DNA of 34,784 nt. It comes from Mycobacterium sp. shizuoka-1 (lineage in GTDB: Bacteria; Actinomycetota; Actinomycetes; Mycobacteriales; Mycobacteriaceae). The stretch is from contig NZ_BEWG01000040.1 in NCBI RefSeq assembly GCF_002723835.1, forward strand, positions 37,512 through 72,295. The letters are read 5' to 3'. Both the position numbers and the translations under genes were made by a program. How positions within the stretch are numbered: position 1 is the stretch's first letter; each line of letters begins with the position of its first letter. The notes below the pieces were generated by a model. That model was given only the letters and a program-made list of their open reading frames with translations. It was not told the DNA's origin and searched no databases. This document shows positions 1-9,563 of the stretch, piece by piece.

Positions 1-3000
1 CCGGCCGATCAGCCCGCGCTGCTGGGTGCGGTGAAGTCCAACCTCGGGCACCTGGAGTCGGCCGCCGGCGCGGCCAGCCTGGCCAAGGTCGCGTTGTCGT
101 TGAGCCACAACAAGGTTCCGCCGTCGATCAACTACGCCGGGCCCAACCCGTACATCGACTTCGACGCCATCCGGCTGCGGGTGGTCGACACGGTCACCGA
201 CTGGCCGCGCTACAGCGGCCACGCGATCGCCGGCGTCTCCGGGTTCGGTTTCGGTGGCGCCAACGCCCACGTGGTGGTTCGCGAGGTGCTGCCGGCGGAT
301 CTGGTTGCGCCGCAGGAAGAATCCACTCCGGCCGAAGACAAGGCCGTCTCTGACGCCAATGCCGTCTACGTCGGCGGGGTCCGGATGGACGAGTATGGCG
401 AGTTCGTCGACGAAGCCGAGGACGAGTACCCCGCGGCCGCGAATGCATTCGCCGAGGACGACGAGCCCGAACTGCCCGGCCTGACCGAAGAGGCGCTGGA
501 ACTCATCGAGGCGGCGCGCGCCGAGATGGAGTCGTCAGAGCAGCCGGTTGCTGTTGTCCCGCTGGCGGTTTCGGGATTCCTGACCTCGCGAAAGCGCGCC
601 ACCGCGGCCGAGTTGGCCGACTGGATCGACAGCCCGGAGGGCCGCGCCACCTCGCTGGAGGCCATCGGCCGCTCGCTGTCGCGGCGCAACCACGGCCGCT
701 CGCGCGCCGTGGTGATGGCCCACGACCATGACGAGGCGGTCAAGGGTCTGCGTGCGATCGCCGACGGCAAGCAGAGCCCGCTGGTGTACAGCGCCGACGG
801 TCCGGTGACCAACGGACCGGTCTGGGTGCTGGCCGGGTTCGGTGCCCAACACCGCAAGATGGGCAAGAGCCTTTACCTGCGCGACCCGGTCTTCGCCGAG
901 TGGATCAACAAGGTCGACGCGCACATCCAGGACGAGCGCGGCTATTCGATCGTCGAGCTGATCCTCGACGACGCGATCGACTACACGAACGAGACCTGCG
1001 AATACCCCATCGAAGTGGTCCAGACGGTGATCTTCGCCCTCCAGATCGCGTTGGGTGAACTGCTCAAACACCACGGCGCCAAACCCGGTGCGGTGGTGGG
1101 ACAGTCGCTCGGTGAGGCGGCCGCCGCCTACTTCGCCGGCGGGCTGTCGCTGGCCGATGCGACCCGGGCCATCTGCTCGCGCGCGCACCTCATGGGTGAG
1201 GGCGAGGCGATGCTGTTCGGGGACTACATCCGGCTGATGGCGCTGGTCGAGTACTCCGCCGAGGAGATCAAGACCGTGTTCTCCGATTTCCCGGATCTGG
1301 AGGTGTGCGTCTACGCCGCGCCCACCCAGACCGTGATCGGTGGACCGCCCGCGCAGATCGACGCGATCGTCGCGCGCGCCGAGTCCGAAGGCAAGTTCGC
1401 CCGCAAGCTGCAGACCAAGGGCGCCAGCCACACTCAGCAGATGGATCCGCTGCTGGGCGAGCTGGCCGCCGAGCTGCAGGGCATCGAGCCGCATCCGCTG
1501 CGCACCGGTTACTTCTCCACCGTGCACGAGGGCAGCTACATCCGCCCGGGCGGCGAGCCGATCCACGACGTGGAGTACTGGAAGAAGGGGCTGCGCCACA
1601 GCGTCTACTTCACCCACGGCATCCGCAACGCCGTCGACAACGGGCACACCACGTTCCTGGAGCTTGCGCCGAATCCGGTGGCGCTCATGCAGGTCGGTCT
1701 GACGACCGCCGCCGCCGGGCTGCACGACGGCCAGCTGATCGCCACCCTGGCGCGCAAGCAGGACGAAGTCGAGTCGATGGTCGCGGCGATGGCGCAGCTC
1801 TACGTCTACGGCCACGACCTGGATTTCCGGACCCTCTTCGAGGCGGGGGAGTACGCCGACATCCCGCCGACCCGGTTCAAGCGCAAGCCGCACTGGCTGG
1901 ACGCGCAGTTCACCGGTGACAGCTCGGTGATGATGCCCGGCAACCATGTGGCCACCCCCGACGGCCGGCATGTGTGGGAGTACTCGCCGAAGGGCCAGAC
2001 CGACTTGGCCGCGCTGGTGAAATCGGCGGCGGGACAGGTTCTTCCGGATGCCAAGCTGACGGCGTCCGAGCAGCGCGCGGTACCTGGGGACGGAGCCCGC
2101 CTGGTCACCACGCTGACCCGCCATCCGGGTGGCGCCTCGGTGCAGGTGCACGCGCGGATTGATGAGTCCTTCACGTTGGTCTATGACGCCGTGGTCACCC
2201 GCGGCGGCGCGGTCTCGGCTCTGCCGTCCGCGGTCGCCACCGGTGTCGCGGTCGCCACGCCGGCCGCCGAGGTCCCGGCCGACGAGCCCGATGATGACGC
2301 AGAAATCCTGCAGGACAACTTGACGGCGGGGGCCGGCCTGGCGGCCGGGTTCGCCAAGTGGTCGCCGGACACCGGTGAGACGGTGCACGACCGGCTGGCG
2401 GCGATCGTGGGCGGAGCCATGGGCTACGAGCCCGAGGACCTGCCGTGGGAGGTCCCGCTGATCGAGTTGGGCCTGGATTCGCTGATGGCGGTTCGGATCA
2501 AGAACCGCGTCGAGTACGACTTCGACCTGCCGCCTATCCAGCTGACCGCCGTGCGCGACGCCAACCTGTATGCCGTCGAGAAGCTCATCGAGTACGCGAT
2601 CGAGCACCGCGACGAGGTCGAGGACCTGGCCGAGGCGCAAAAGGGCAAGACGGCCGAGGAGATCGCCGCCGAGCAGGCCGAGCTGATGGGCGGGGCGAGC
2701 ACGGTCGCCGAACTCGAGGCCAAGCTGGCCGAGGCGGGTCATCCGATCGTGGCAGAGCCGGAGAGCATCCCGGCGCCGCCCACCAATCCGGTCGGCCCGG
2801 ATATTCCTGCGCCGCCGACAGATCCAGCCGGCCCGGCCAAGTCCGCTGCTGCCGCAGCTCCGGCCAAATCTGCTGCTGCCGCAGCGGCTGCCAAGGTGCT
2901 GACCCAGGAGGCCGTCACCGAAGCGCTCGGCGCCGACGTGCCGCCGCGCGACGCCGCCGAACGCGTGACGTTCGCGACGTGGGCGATCGTCACCGGCAAG

Positions 3001-4014
3001 TCGCCGGGCGGCATCTTCAACGAGCTGCCCGCCATCGACGACGAAACCGCGACCAAGCTGTCCGAGCGGCTGACCGAGCGCGCCGAAGGCGCGATCAGCG
3101 TCGACGATGTGAAGTCGGCCAAGACGATCGAGGCGCTGGCCACGATCGTGCGGGCTCAGCTCGAAGACGGGGTGGTCGACGGCTTCGTGCGCACTTTGCG
3201 GGCCGCGAAAGAGGGCACGACGCACGTTCCGGTGTTCGTCTTCCATCCCGCGGGTGGCTCGACGGTGGTCTACGAGCCGCTGCTCAAACGGCTTCCGGCC
3301 GACACCCCGGTCTACGGGTTGGAGCGGGTCGAGGGCTCGATCGAGGAGCGCGCCGCCGAGTACGTGCCCAAGCTGATGGAGTTGGGCGGCAAGGGCCCCT
3401 ACATCCTCACCGGCTGGTCGCTGGGCGGGGCCCTGGCCTATGCCTGTGCGGTCGGGCTCAAGCGCAATGGTTGCGATGTCCGCTTCGTCGGGCTGATCGA
3501 CACCGTGCGGGCCGGCGAAGAGGTTCCGCAGACCAAGGAGGAGATCCGCGCCCGCTGGGACCGCTACGCGCTGTTCGCCTCGCGCACCTTCAACGTCGAG
3601 ATCCCCGAGATCCCGTATGAGCAGCTCGAACAACTCGACGACGAGGGTCAGGTCCGGTTCGTGCTGGACGCCGTCAAAGAGGCCGGGGTGGACATCCCCG
3701 GCGGCATCATCGAGCACCAGCGCACGTCGTATCTGGACAATCGCGCGTTGGACACCGCGAACATCGAGCCCTACGACGGTCACGTCACGCTCTACATGGC
3801 CGACCGCTATCACGACGACGCGATCATGTTCGAGCCGCGCTACGCCGTCCGCAAGCCCGACGGCGGGTGGGGCGAGTTCGTCGCCGATCTGGAAGTGGTG
3901 CCGATCGGGGGGGAGCACATCCAGGCGATCGACGAGCCCTACATCGCGAAGGTCGGTGCGCATATGAGCGAGGCGATCAACCGTATCGACGCCGAGGAGA
4001 ACGAGGCCAAGTGA
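1..4014 (+). CDS. pks13: Polyketide synthase Pks13, C-terminal part (partial at the 5' end)
   Basis: Cytosolic type I polyketide synthase that condenses two activated fatty acyl chains into the alpha-alkyl beta-keto precursor of mycolic acids. The frame is open from base 1, so the N-terminal ACP and most of the ketosynthase lie outside the window. What remains, numbered from base 1: the end of the KS with its [10 protein letters not shown] motif (His17 is a KS catalytic His); an acyltransferase with GQSLGEA (nucleophile Ser369); a second ACP with LGLDSLMAV (phosphopantetheine Ser827); an Ala/Pro-rich linker at about 920-985; and a C-terminal thioesterase with GWSLGGA (Ser1140). This is the known ACP-KS-AT-ACP-TE order of Pks13. 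The stop overlaps the accD4 start as GTGA, so the two are translationally coupled. The TE is intact. Identification is firm from domain order and context. Confidence 0.97.
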   Translation, partial: PADQPALLGAVKSNLGHLESAAGAASLAKVALSLSHNKVPPSINYAGPNPYIDFDAIRLRVVDTVTDWPRYSGHAIAGVSGFGFGGANAHVVVREVLPADLVAPQEESTPAEDKAVSDANAVYVGGVRMDEYGEFVDEAEDEYPAAANAFAEDDEPELPGLTEEALELIEAARAEMESSEQPVAVVPLAVSGFLTSRKRATAAELADWIDSPEGRATSLEAIGRSLSRRNHGRSRAVVMAHDHDEAVKGLRAIADGKQSPLVYSADGPVTNGPVWVLAGFGAQHRKMGKSLYLRDPVFAEWINKVDAHIQDERGYSIVELILDDAIDYTNETCEYPIEVVQTVIFALQIALGELLKHHGAKPGAVVGQSLGEAAAAYFAGGLSLADATRAICSRAHLMGEGEAMLFGDYIRLMALVEYSAEEIKTVFSDFPDLEVCVYAAPTQTVIGGPPAQIDAIVARAESEGKFARKLQTKGASHTQQMDPLLGELAAELQGIEPHPLRTGYFSTVHEGSYIRPGGEPIHDVEYWKKGLRHSVYFTHGIRNAVDNGHTTFLELAPNPVALMQVGLTTAAAGLHDGQLIATLARKQDEVESMVAAMAQLYVYGHDLDFRTLFEAGEYADIPPTRFKRKPHWLDAQFTGDSSVMMPGNHVATPDGRHVWEYSPKGQTDLAALVKSAAGQVLPDAKLTASEQRAVPGDGARLVTTLTRHPGGASVQVHARIDESFTLVYDAVVTRGGAVSALPSAVATGVAVATPAAEVPADEPDDDAEILQDNLTAGAGLAAGFAKWSPDTGETVHDRLAAIVGGAMGYEPEDLPWEVPLIELGLDSLMAVRIKNRVEYDFDLPPIQLTAVRDANLYAVEKLIEYAIEHRDEVEDLAEAQKGKTAEEIAAEQAELMGGASTVAELEAKLAEAGHPIVAEPESIPAPPTNPVGPDIPAPPTDPAGPAKSAAAAAPAKSAAAAAAAKVLTQEAVTEALGADVPPRDAAERVTFATWAIVTGKSPGGIFNELPAIDDETATKLSERLTERAEGAISVDDVKSAKTIEALATIVRAQLEDGVVDGFVRTLRAAKEGTTHVPVFVFHPAGGSTVVYEPLLKRLPADTPVYGLERVEGSIEERAAEYVPKLMELGGKGPYILTGWSLGGALAYACAVGLKRNGCDVRFVGLIDTVRAGEEVPQTKEEIRARWDRYALFASRTFNVEIPEIPYEQLEQLDDEGQVRFVLDAVKEAGVDIPGGIIEHQRTSYLDNRALDTANIEPYDGHVTLYMADRYHDDAIMFEPRYAVRKPDGGWGEFVADLEVVPIGGEHIQAIDEPYIAKVGAHMSEAINRIDAEENEAK

Positions 4015-5585
4015 GCACAGAGAGCTCTTCCGCCCACCACCCGGTCACCACCGCGGAGAAGCTCGCCGAGCTCCGCGAAAAGCTGGAGCTGGCCAAGGAA
4101 CCGGGCGGGCCTGCGGTCGCCGCCAAGCGTGACAAGCGCGGCATCCCCAGCCCCCGGGCGCGCATTCACGCGCTGCTGGATCCGGGCAGTTTTCTCGAGA
4201 TCGGTGCACTGGCGCGCACGCCGGGTGATCCCAACGCGCTGTACGGCGACGGTGTGGTCACCGGGCACGGCACCATCAACGGGCGTCCGGTCGGCGTGTT
4301 CAGCCACGACTACACCGTCTTCGGTGGGTCGGTGGGAGAGATGTTCGGCCGCAAGGTGTCCCGGCTGATGGAATGGGTGGCCATGGTCGGCTGCCCGATC
4401 ATCGGCATCAACGACTCCGGTGGTGCCCGCATTCAGGACCTGGCCACCTCGCTGGCCTGGTACGCCGAGTTGGGGCGCAGGCACGAGCTGTTGAGCGGTC
4501 TGGTGCCGCAGATCTCGATCATTCTGGGTAAGTGCGCCGGTGGTGCGGTGTACTCCCCGATCCAGACCGATCTCATCGTGGCGGTGCGCGATCAGGGCTA
4601 CATGTTCGTCACCGGCCCGGATGTCATCAAGGACGTCACCGGTGAAGAGGTCACCCTCGACGAACTCGGCGGCGCCGACGCCCAAGCCAAGTACGGCAAC
4701 GTCCACCAGGTCGTCGACTCCGAGAAGGCCGCTTTCCAGTACGTCCGCGACTACCTGGAGTTCCTGCCCGCCAACACCTTTGACGACCCGCCGATCATCA
4801 ACCCGGGCCTGGAGCCCGAGATCACCCCGCACGACCTGGAACTCGACAGCATCGTCCCGGACGCCGACAACATGGCCTACGACATGCACGAGATCCTGCT
4901 GCGGATCTTCGACGACGGCGACTTCCTGGACGTCGCGGCCCAAGGTGGCCAGGCCATCATCACCGGCTTCGCCCGGGTCGACGGCCGTCCGGTCGGGGTG
5001 ATCGCCAACCAGCCGATGCACATGTCGGGCGCCATCGACAACGAGGCTTCCGACAAGGCCGCCCGGTTCGTGCGGTTCTGCGACTCGTTCAACGTTCCGC
5101 TGGTGTTCGTCGTCGACACCCCGGGCTTCCTGCCGGGTGTGGAGCAGGAGAAGAACGGCATCATCAAGCGGGGTGGCCGCTTCCTCTACGCCGTGGTCGA
5201 GGCCGACGTGCCGAAGGTGACCATCACGATCCGCAAGTCCTACGGCGGCGCATACGCGGTGATGGGCTCCAAGCAGCTCACCGCGGACTTCAACTTCCTG
5301 TGGCCGACCGCCCGGATCGCGGTGATCGGGGCCGAGGGCGCCGCGCAGCTGATCGTCAAGCGGTTCCCCGACCCCAGTGCGCCCGAGGTGCAGGAGATCC
5401 GACGCCAGTTCATCGAGGGCTACAACCGCGACATGGCCACCCCGTATGTGGCCGCCGAGCGGGGCTACGTCGATGCGGTGATCGAGCCGCACGAGACCCG
5501 GCTCAAGCTGCGCGGCGCGATGCGGCTGCTGCGGGACAAGCAGATTCAGCGAGTGCAGCGCAAGCACGGCCTGATCCCGATCTAG
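4011..5585 (+). CDS. accD4: Acyl-CoA carboxylase carboxyltransferase beta subunit AccD4
   Basis: Beta (carboxyltransferase) subunit of the long-chain acyl-CoA carboxylase. In mycobacteria it works with AccA3 and other subunits to carboxylate the C24-C26 acyl chain that Pks13 condenses. The 524-residue length matches the family. Two crotonase-fold halves are visible: the first has the [10 protein letters not shown] and [11 protein letters not shown] stretches, the second VDTPGFLPG and [12 protein letters not shown]. The GTG start at 4011 overlaps the pks13 stop by four bases. The frame stays open further upstream inside pks13, but those starts would give a long unrelated N-terminus. The pks13-accD4 pairing confirms the assignment. 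Confidence 0.97.
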   Translation: MSTESSSAHHPVTTAEKLAELREKLELAKEPGGPAVAAKRDKRGIPSPRARIHALLDPGSFLEIGALARTPGDPNALYGDGVVTGHGTINGRPVGVFSHDYTVFGGSVGEMFGRKVSRLMEWVAMVGCPIIGINDSGGARIQDLATSLAWYAELGRRHELLSGLVPQISIILGKCAGGAVYSPIQTDLIVAVRDQGYMFVTGPDVIKDVTGEEVTLDELGGADAQAKYGNVHQVVDSEKAAFQYVRDYLEFLPANTFDDPPIINPGLEPEITPHDLELDSIVPDADNMAYDMHEILLRIFDDGDFLDVAAQGGQAIITGFARVDGRPVGVIANQPMHMSGAIDNEASDKAARFVRFCDSFNVPLVFVVDTPGFLPGVEQEKNGIIKRGGRFLYAVVEADVPKVTITIRKSYGGAYAVMGSKQLTADFNFLWPTARIAVIGAEGAAQLIVKRFPDPSAPEVQEIRRQFIEGYNRDMATPYVAAERGYVDAVIEPHETRLKLRGAMRLLRDKQIQRVQRKHGLIPI

Positions 5586-5654
5586 GCCCGCCGGCGGTTA
5601 TCCCCAGCAGTTACTCACACCTGTGTAATTCGCTGATGCGCACCGCCGCGCTTT

Positions 5655-5666
5655 GTCAAAGTTGAC
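5655..5666. promoter_or_regulatory. Small inverted repeat, possible operator
   Basis: GTCAA-AG-TTGAC forms a perfect 5-bp inverted repeat with a 2-base spacer in the 124-base gap after accD4, about 45 bases before the oxidoreductase start. It could bind a dimeric repressor, or its TTGACG half could be a -35 box. The distance to the -10 candidate at 5698 is about 30 bases, which is too long for a normal promoter pair. This is visible symmetry only, with no known cognate regulator. Confidence 0.25.
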
Positions 5667-5697
5667 GAAACGCGGGCCGTCCGCGGGTGCGCGGAAC

Positions 5698-5703
5698 TAC
5701 CGT
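5698..5703 (+). promoter_or_regulatory. Candidate -10 element for a leaderless transcript
   Basis: TACCGT matches the mycobacterial TANNNT -10 consensus and ends exactly six bases before the GTG at 5710. Transcription would therefore start at the G of the start codon. Leaderless GTG/ATG transcripts are common in mycobacteria. No good Shine-Dalgarno precedes this GTG, which supports the reading. No convincing -35 is seen at 16-19 bases. Confidence 0.5.
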
Positions 5704-5709
5704 GGGGCG

Positions 5710-7962
5710 GTGACTACCGAGGCCGCCGCGCCGCTCGCATCCACCGGCCGCGACGGCCGCCACCTCTACACCTGCCCGCTCTGTGAGGCCATGTGCGGCT
5801 TGGAGATTCAGGTACGTGACGGTCGTGTCGCCGGCATCCGGGGAAACCCCGACGACGTCTGGAGCCGTGGCCACCTGTGCCCCAAGGGCGCTTCGCTGGG
5901 CGCCGTCCACGAAGACCCCGACCGGGTCCGCGCCCCGATGATCAAGGTCGACGGGCAGTGGCAGGAGGTCAGCTGGGACGCGGCGTTCCGGCGCTGCACC
6001 GAACTGCTGGCGCCGGTGATCGCCGAGCACGGGATCGGCGCGGTCACCTGCTACACCGGCAACCCGCTGGCGCACTCGTTCTCGCTGGGCCGCTACACCG
6101 GCGTGCTGCTGGGCATGTCCGGCATCCCGGTCAGCTACTCGCCGGGCACCGTCGACCAGTGGCCCAAGAACCTCTCGTCGCACCTGATGTACGGCAACTG
6201 GTGGGGATTCGGAGTTCCCGACATCGAGCGCACCGACCTGCTGGTGGTGATGGGCGCCAACCCCGCCGCGTCGCAGGGCTCGCTGCTGGCCGCACCGGAC
6301 GTGATGGGCATCCTCGGGCGGATCGACACCGTGATCGTCGTCGACCCGGTGCGCACCGCGACCGCGGCCAAGGCCGACGAATGGCTGCCGATCACCCCGG
6401 GCACCGACGCCGCACTGCTGCTGGCGGTGGTGCACACCTTGTTCGACGAGAACCTGGTGAACCTCGGCCGGCTGGCCGAGCACGTCGACGGCGTCGAGAC
6501 GCTGCGTGCGCTGGCCCGCGACTGGTCGCCCGAGCGGGTCGCCCCGGTGACGGGTATCGACGCCGAGCGCATCAAGCAGCTCGCCCGCCAACTCGCCGGC
6601 ACCGAGAAGGCCGTGGTGTACGGGCGAATCGGCTTGTGCAACCAGGAGTTCGGCAGCCTGGCCAGCTGGCTGGTCGACGTCGTCAACATCCTCACCGGGC
6701 ACTTCGACACCCCGGGCGGCGCGATGTTCCCCCGCCCGGCGGTGTGGACGGTCACCGCCCAGCCGCAGCCCGGGTTGGAGGGCGGTCTGCCCGAGTTCGG
6801 CCGCTGGCACACTCGGGTCCGCGGCGCCAAGGAGGTGCTCGGCCAGGTGCCGGTGTCCTGTCTGGCCGAGGAGATCGAGACACCCGGCCCGGGTCAGATC
6901 AGGGCGCTGATCACGGTGGCGGGCAATCCGGTGTTGTCCACGCCACAGGGCCACCGGCTCGACGAGTTGCTGCCCGGACTCGACGCGATGATCGCGGTCG
7001 ACCTGTGGCTCAACGAAACCACCCGGCACGCCGACGTCATCCTGCCCGGACTCTCGCCACTGGAGCAGCCGCACCACGACGATCTGATCCTGGCGTTCGC
7101 GATCCGCAGCATCGCGAACTACTCGGCGCCGGTGTTCGTCCCGGAGGATCCCGACCGGCCGGAGGAATGGGAGATCCTGGTCCGGCTCACCGGCCTGTGC
7201 GCGGGCACGCCTGCCGAGGACGTCGACGTCGCCGCCATCGACGACGGGTTCTTCGACTACCTGTGCTTCACCCAGGGACTCGACGGCGCGGAGATCCGGG
7301 GCCACTACAGCAGCGGCGGACCGGAACGCATCCTGGATCTGACGTTGCGCACCGGGCCGTTCGGCGACCGCTACGGCGAAAACCCCGACGGGCTGACCCT
7401 GGAGAAGTTGAAGCAGCAGCCCAACGGAGTCGACTTCGGCCCGATGGTGGCCCAGGTGCCGGAGATCCTCGGTACCACCGACAAGAAGATCCGGCTGACC
7501 CCGCAGTACCTGCTCGACGACGTTCCGCGACTGGCCCGCCGGCTGGAGCGCGAACCCGACGAGCTGGTCCTGGTCAGCCGCCGCCACTTGCGGTCCAACA
7601 ACTCGTGGCTGCACAACGTGTCGGCGTTGATGAAGGGCCGCGACCGGTGCACGCTGCTCATGCATCCCGACGACGCGGTGCGCCGCGGGGTGTCCGGCGG
7701 CGACACCGTCACGGTGCGGTCGTCCGCGGGCCACATCGAGGTGCCGGTGGAGCTGACCGACGCGATCAAACCCGGTGTGGTGTCCATGCCGCACGGCTGG
7801 GGCCACGGCAAGCCCGGCACCCGGATGTCGGTGGCCAACGGCTCGCCCGGGGTCAACACCAATATCCTGTCCCCGCCGACGTTTCTCGACGAGCCGTCGG
7901 GCAACGGCGCGCTCAACGGGATACCGGTGACCGTAGCCCCGACATCAGGAGGTCCACGATGA
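5710..7962 (+). CDS. Molybdopterin-dependent oxidoreductase with one [4Fe-4S] site
   Basis: Large (750 aa) cytoplasmic member of the DMSO reductase/formate dehydrogenase superfamily. Cys22, Cys25, Cys29 and Cys57 form the C-x2-C-x3-C-x27-C motif of the N-terminal [4Fe-4S] domain. The C-terminal dinucleotide-binding domain begins near VLVSRRHLRSNNSW and includes the DTVTV/MPHGWGH region. No twin-arginine signal is visible, so it should act in the cytosol. At the position where relatives carry the Mo-ligating Cys, Sec or Ser, the best local match is Asp149 in TVDQWP, so the substrate cannot be named. The start was chosen at GTG 5710 because of the leaderless -10; a TTG at 5653 would add 19 residues. 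The stop overlaps the next gene as ATGA. Confidence 0.85.
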   Translation: MTTEAAAPLASTGRDGRHLYTCPLCEAMCGLEIQVRDGRVAGIRGNPDDVWSRGHLCPKGASLGAVHEDPDRVRAPMIKVDGQWQEVSWDAAFRRCTELLAPVIAEHGIGAVTCYTGNPLAHSFSLGRYTGVLLGMSGIPVSYSPGTVDQWPKNLSSHLMYGNWWGFGVPDIERTDLLVVMGANPAASQGSLLAAPDVMGILGRIDTVIVVDPVRTATAAKADEWLPITPGTDAALLLAVVHTLFDENLVNLGRLAEHVDGVETLRALARDWSPERVAPVTGIDAERIKQLARQLAGTEKAVVYGRIGLCNQEFGSLASWLVDVVNILTGHFDTPGGAMFPRPAVWTVTAQPQPGLEGGLPEFGRWHTRVRGAKEVLGQVPVSCLAEEIETPGPGQIRALITVAGNPVLSTPQGHRLDELLPGLDAMIAVDLWLNETTRHADVILPGLSPLEQPHHDDLILAFAIRSIANYSAPVFVPEDPDRPEEWEILVRLTGLCAGTPAEDVDVAAIDDGFFDYLCFTQGLDGAEIRGHYSSGGPERILDLTLRTGPFGDRYGENPDGLTLEKLKQQPNGVDFGPMVAQVPEILGTTDKKIRLTPQYLLDDVPRLARRLEREPDELVLVSRRHLRSNNSWLHNVSALMKGRDRCTLLMHPDDAVRRGVSGGDTVTVRSSAGHIEVPVELTDAIKPGVVSMPHGWGHGKPGTRMSVANGSPGVNTNILSPPTFLDEPSGNGALNGIPVTVAPTSGGPR

Positions 7963-8729
7963 GCAGCAATACCGACATCGACGCGGTCCGCACGGCGGGC
8001 GCCGCCATCGGCGAAGCCATCAGTATTTTCATGCTGAATCCGGACACCTTCGCCAAGAGCCGGGCCGCGGGCTATCCGGATCCGTTCGCGGCTTACTTCG
8101 CCGGCCGCGGCGGGGTGCTGGGCGACGCCACGGGCACCACCGTCAACGCGGTGTTCGCGGTCTTCGAACCGAATCTTGCGAAGACGTGCTGGGAGACCGG
8201 CGTCGCGGTGCACGATGCATCCACCAGCTGCCGGCTGTACTGGGACCAGCTCGCCGAGTTCGGGCGCACGTACCTGGCCGGCGCCGAGGGGCTGGACCGC
8301 ATCGCCGCGCTGGGCGAGAAGGTCATCGCCGAAGCCCCCGAACCGGGTCTGCCGCTGTATGCCGGCTGGCGGGCCATGCCGCTGGCCGACGACGCGCCCG
8401 CGCGGGCGCTGCAGGTGATGTTCGTGCTGCGCGAGTTGCGCGCCGCGGTGCACTTCAACGCCCTGACCATCTCGGACCTGAGCCCGGTCGAGGCGCACAT
8501 CCTCAACCACGGCACGGACTATGCCGCCTTCATGGGCTGGCAGCCGCCGTTCGTCGACGTCGCGGACAAGAAAGCCCTGTACGGCGAGGTCGAAGACATC
8601 ACCAACCGGCGGATGGCGCAACTCATCGGCGCGGCGCTGACGACGGCGGAGGCCGACGAACTGGCCCGGCTCACCGTGGCCGCGCTGGCCGCCCTGAAGG
8701 CGAGCGCACCCCCGCCGGTAGGTGCCTGA
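7959..8729 (+). CDS. SCO6745-like helical protein, function unknown
   Basis: A 256-residue, Ala-rich, mainly helical soluble protein without signal peptide or membrane segment. The stretch around FAGRGGVLGDATGTTVNAVF and the closing region after HILNHGTDY resemble the actinobacterial SCO6745 family, which has no established activity. The ATG at 7959 is fixed by AGGAGG at 7947-7952 with a six-base spacer, and it overlaps the oxidoreductase stop (ATGA). The frame extends far upstream as a shadow of the oxidoreductase gene; that part is not coding. Tight coupling suggests it works with or matures the molybdoenzyme, which is inference. The family call is from memory of sequence style and is only moderately secure. 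Confidence 0.75.
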   Translation: MSSNTDIDAVRTAGAAIGEAISIFMLNPDTFAKSRAAGYPDPFAAYFAGRGGVLGDATGTTVNAVFAVFEPNLAKTCWETGVAVHDASTSCRLYWDQLAEFGRTYLAGAEGLDRIAALGEKVIAEAPEPGLPLYAGWRAMPLADDAPARALQVMFVLRELRAAVHFNALTISDLSPVEAHILNHGTDYAAFMGWQPPFVDVADKKALYGEVEDITNRRMAQLIGAALTTAEADELARLTVAALAALKASAPPPVGA

Positions 8730-9135
8730 TTACGATTCCCTGGTGTTCTGGGAACGACTGCCGCTGATCGGCGAGCCGCTGCGGGCCACCCGGCTGCAGG
8801 CCTCCCGAGCCGGTGTGGCAGCGCTGACCAGGATCGCCGAACTGGTCATCGAGCAGATCGACCTGACGGCACTGGTTCGGGAACGCGTCGACATCGACGC
8901 AATCGTGGCCGGCGTCGACATCGACGCGATCATCGCGCGGATCGACCTGATCGGGCTGGCCGACGAAGTCATCGACGGCGTCGATCTGCCTGCGATCATC
9001 CGCGAGTCCACCGGGACGGTCACCGCCGAGGTGATGACGGATGTGCGCACCCAGACCGCCCGGGCCGACGACATGGTGGCCGGGTTCGTCGACCGGATGC
9101 TGGGCCGCGGGCCGACCGCCCAGGATCCGCAGTGA
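8722..9135 (+). CDS. Small protein with V-D-x-x-A-I repeats
   Basis: A 137-residue acidic protein of unrecognised function. Residues 46-96 hold about five degenerate repeats of 9-13 residues built around V/I-D-x-x-A-I (QIDLTALV, VDIDAIVAG, VDIDAIIAR, VDLPAIIRE), with hydrophobic positions every three to four residues, as expected for an amphipathic solenoid or helix bundle. No signal peptide is seen. It overlaps the stop of the upstream gene by eight bases and the start of the RDD gene by GTGA. This places it firmly in the operon and suggests a partner of the RDD membrane protein. Similar proteins next to RDD genes are known in actinobacteria, but no function has been assigned. Confidence 0.8.
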   Translation: MPDYDSLVFWERLPLIGEPLRATRLQASRAGVAALTRIAELVIEQIDLTALVRERVDIDAIVAGVDIDAIIARIDLIGLADEVIDGVDLPAIIRESTGTVTAEVMTDVRTQTARADDMVAGFVDRMLGRGPTAQDPQ

Positions 9136-9554
9136 CCAATGCCGGCATCGTGTCGCGGGGCCTGGCCGCGCTCGTCGACATGCTGGTCGTCCTCGTCACG
9201 ATGGGTGCGCTCTATCTGGGCCTGGCGTTGACCGCACTGATCGTCAACCCGGCGGCGTTCCGCTTTCCCGCGCTCAACCTGATCTTCTCCACCACGATGA
9301 CCCTGGCGGTGTCGGTGCTGTACCTGGCCGCGTGCTGGACGCTGTCCGGGCGGACGGTCGGCGCGGTTTTGCTGGGAGTGCGGGTGGCCGACCGGCGCGG
9401 CAAGCCGTTGCGGATGGCGGTGGCGGCGCTGCGGGCGGTGGCCTGTGTGCTGTTCCCGGTCGGGCTGGTGTGGGTGGCCGTCGACCGGGATCGCCGGTCG
9501 GTGCAGGACATCGTGCTGGGCAGCCGAGTGGTTTACGACCGGCCGGCCGCTTAA
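9132..9554 (+). CDS. RDD family integral membrane protein
   Basis: A 140-residue membrane protein. Hydrophobic segments lie at about 10-35 and 50-72, with a third near 95-115. It ends with the typical RDD-family block in which a DRDRRSVQDIVLGSRVVY stretch follows the last membrane segment. The family has three membrane helices and no single agreed function; transport roles have been proposed for some members. The GTG start overlaps the previous stop (GTGA). Its TAA stop lies inside the candidate -10 box of the downstream kinase. Confidence 0.88.
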   Translation: MTNAGIVSRGLAALVDMLVVLVTMGALYLGLALTALIVNPAAFRFPALNLIFSTTMTLAVSVLYLAACWTLSGRTVGAVLLGVRVADRRGKPLRMAVAALRAVACVLFPVGLVWVAVDRDRRSVQDIVLGSRVVYDRPAA

Positions 9555-9557
9555 GAT
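9552..9557 (+). promoter_or_regulatory. Candidate -10 element for leaderless kinase transcript
   Basis: TAAGAT fits TANNNT and ends six bases before the kinase ATG at 9564, the spacing expected for a leaderless transcript. No Shine-Dalgarno is present before that ATG. The hexamer contains the TAA stop of the RDD gene, so the kinase can be expressed separately from the operon it follows. Confidence 0.5.
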
Positions 9558-9563
9558 GCCCCA

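Noticed and set aside
535..3963. 1142-codon minus-strand open frame inside pks13
   Set aside because: It is the antisense shadow of pks13 in very GC-rich DNA. Its His/Asp/Gly/Arg-rich composition matches no protein family, and every known Pks13 domain motif is on the plus strand.
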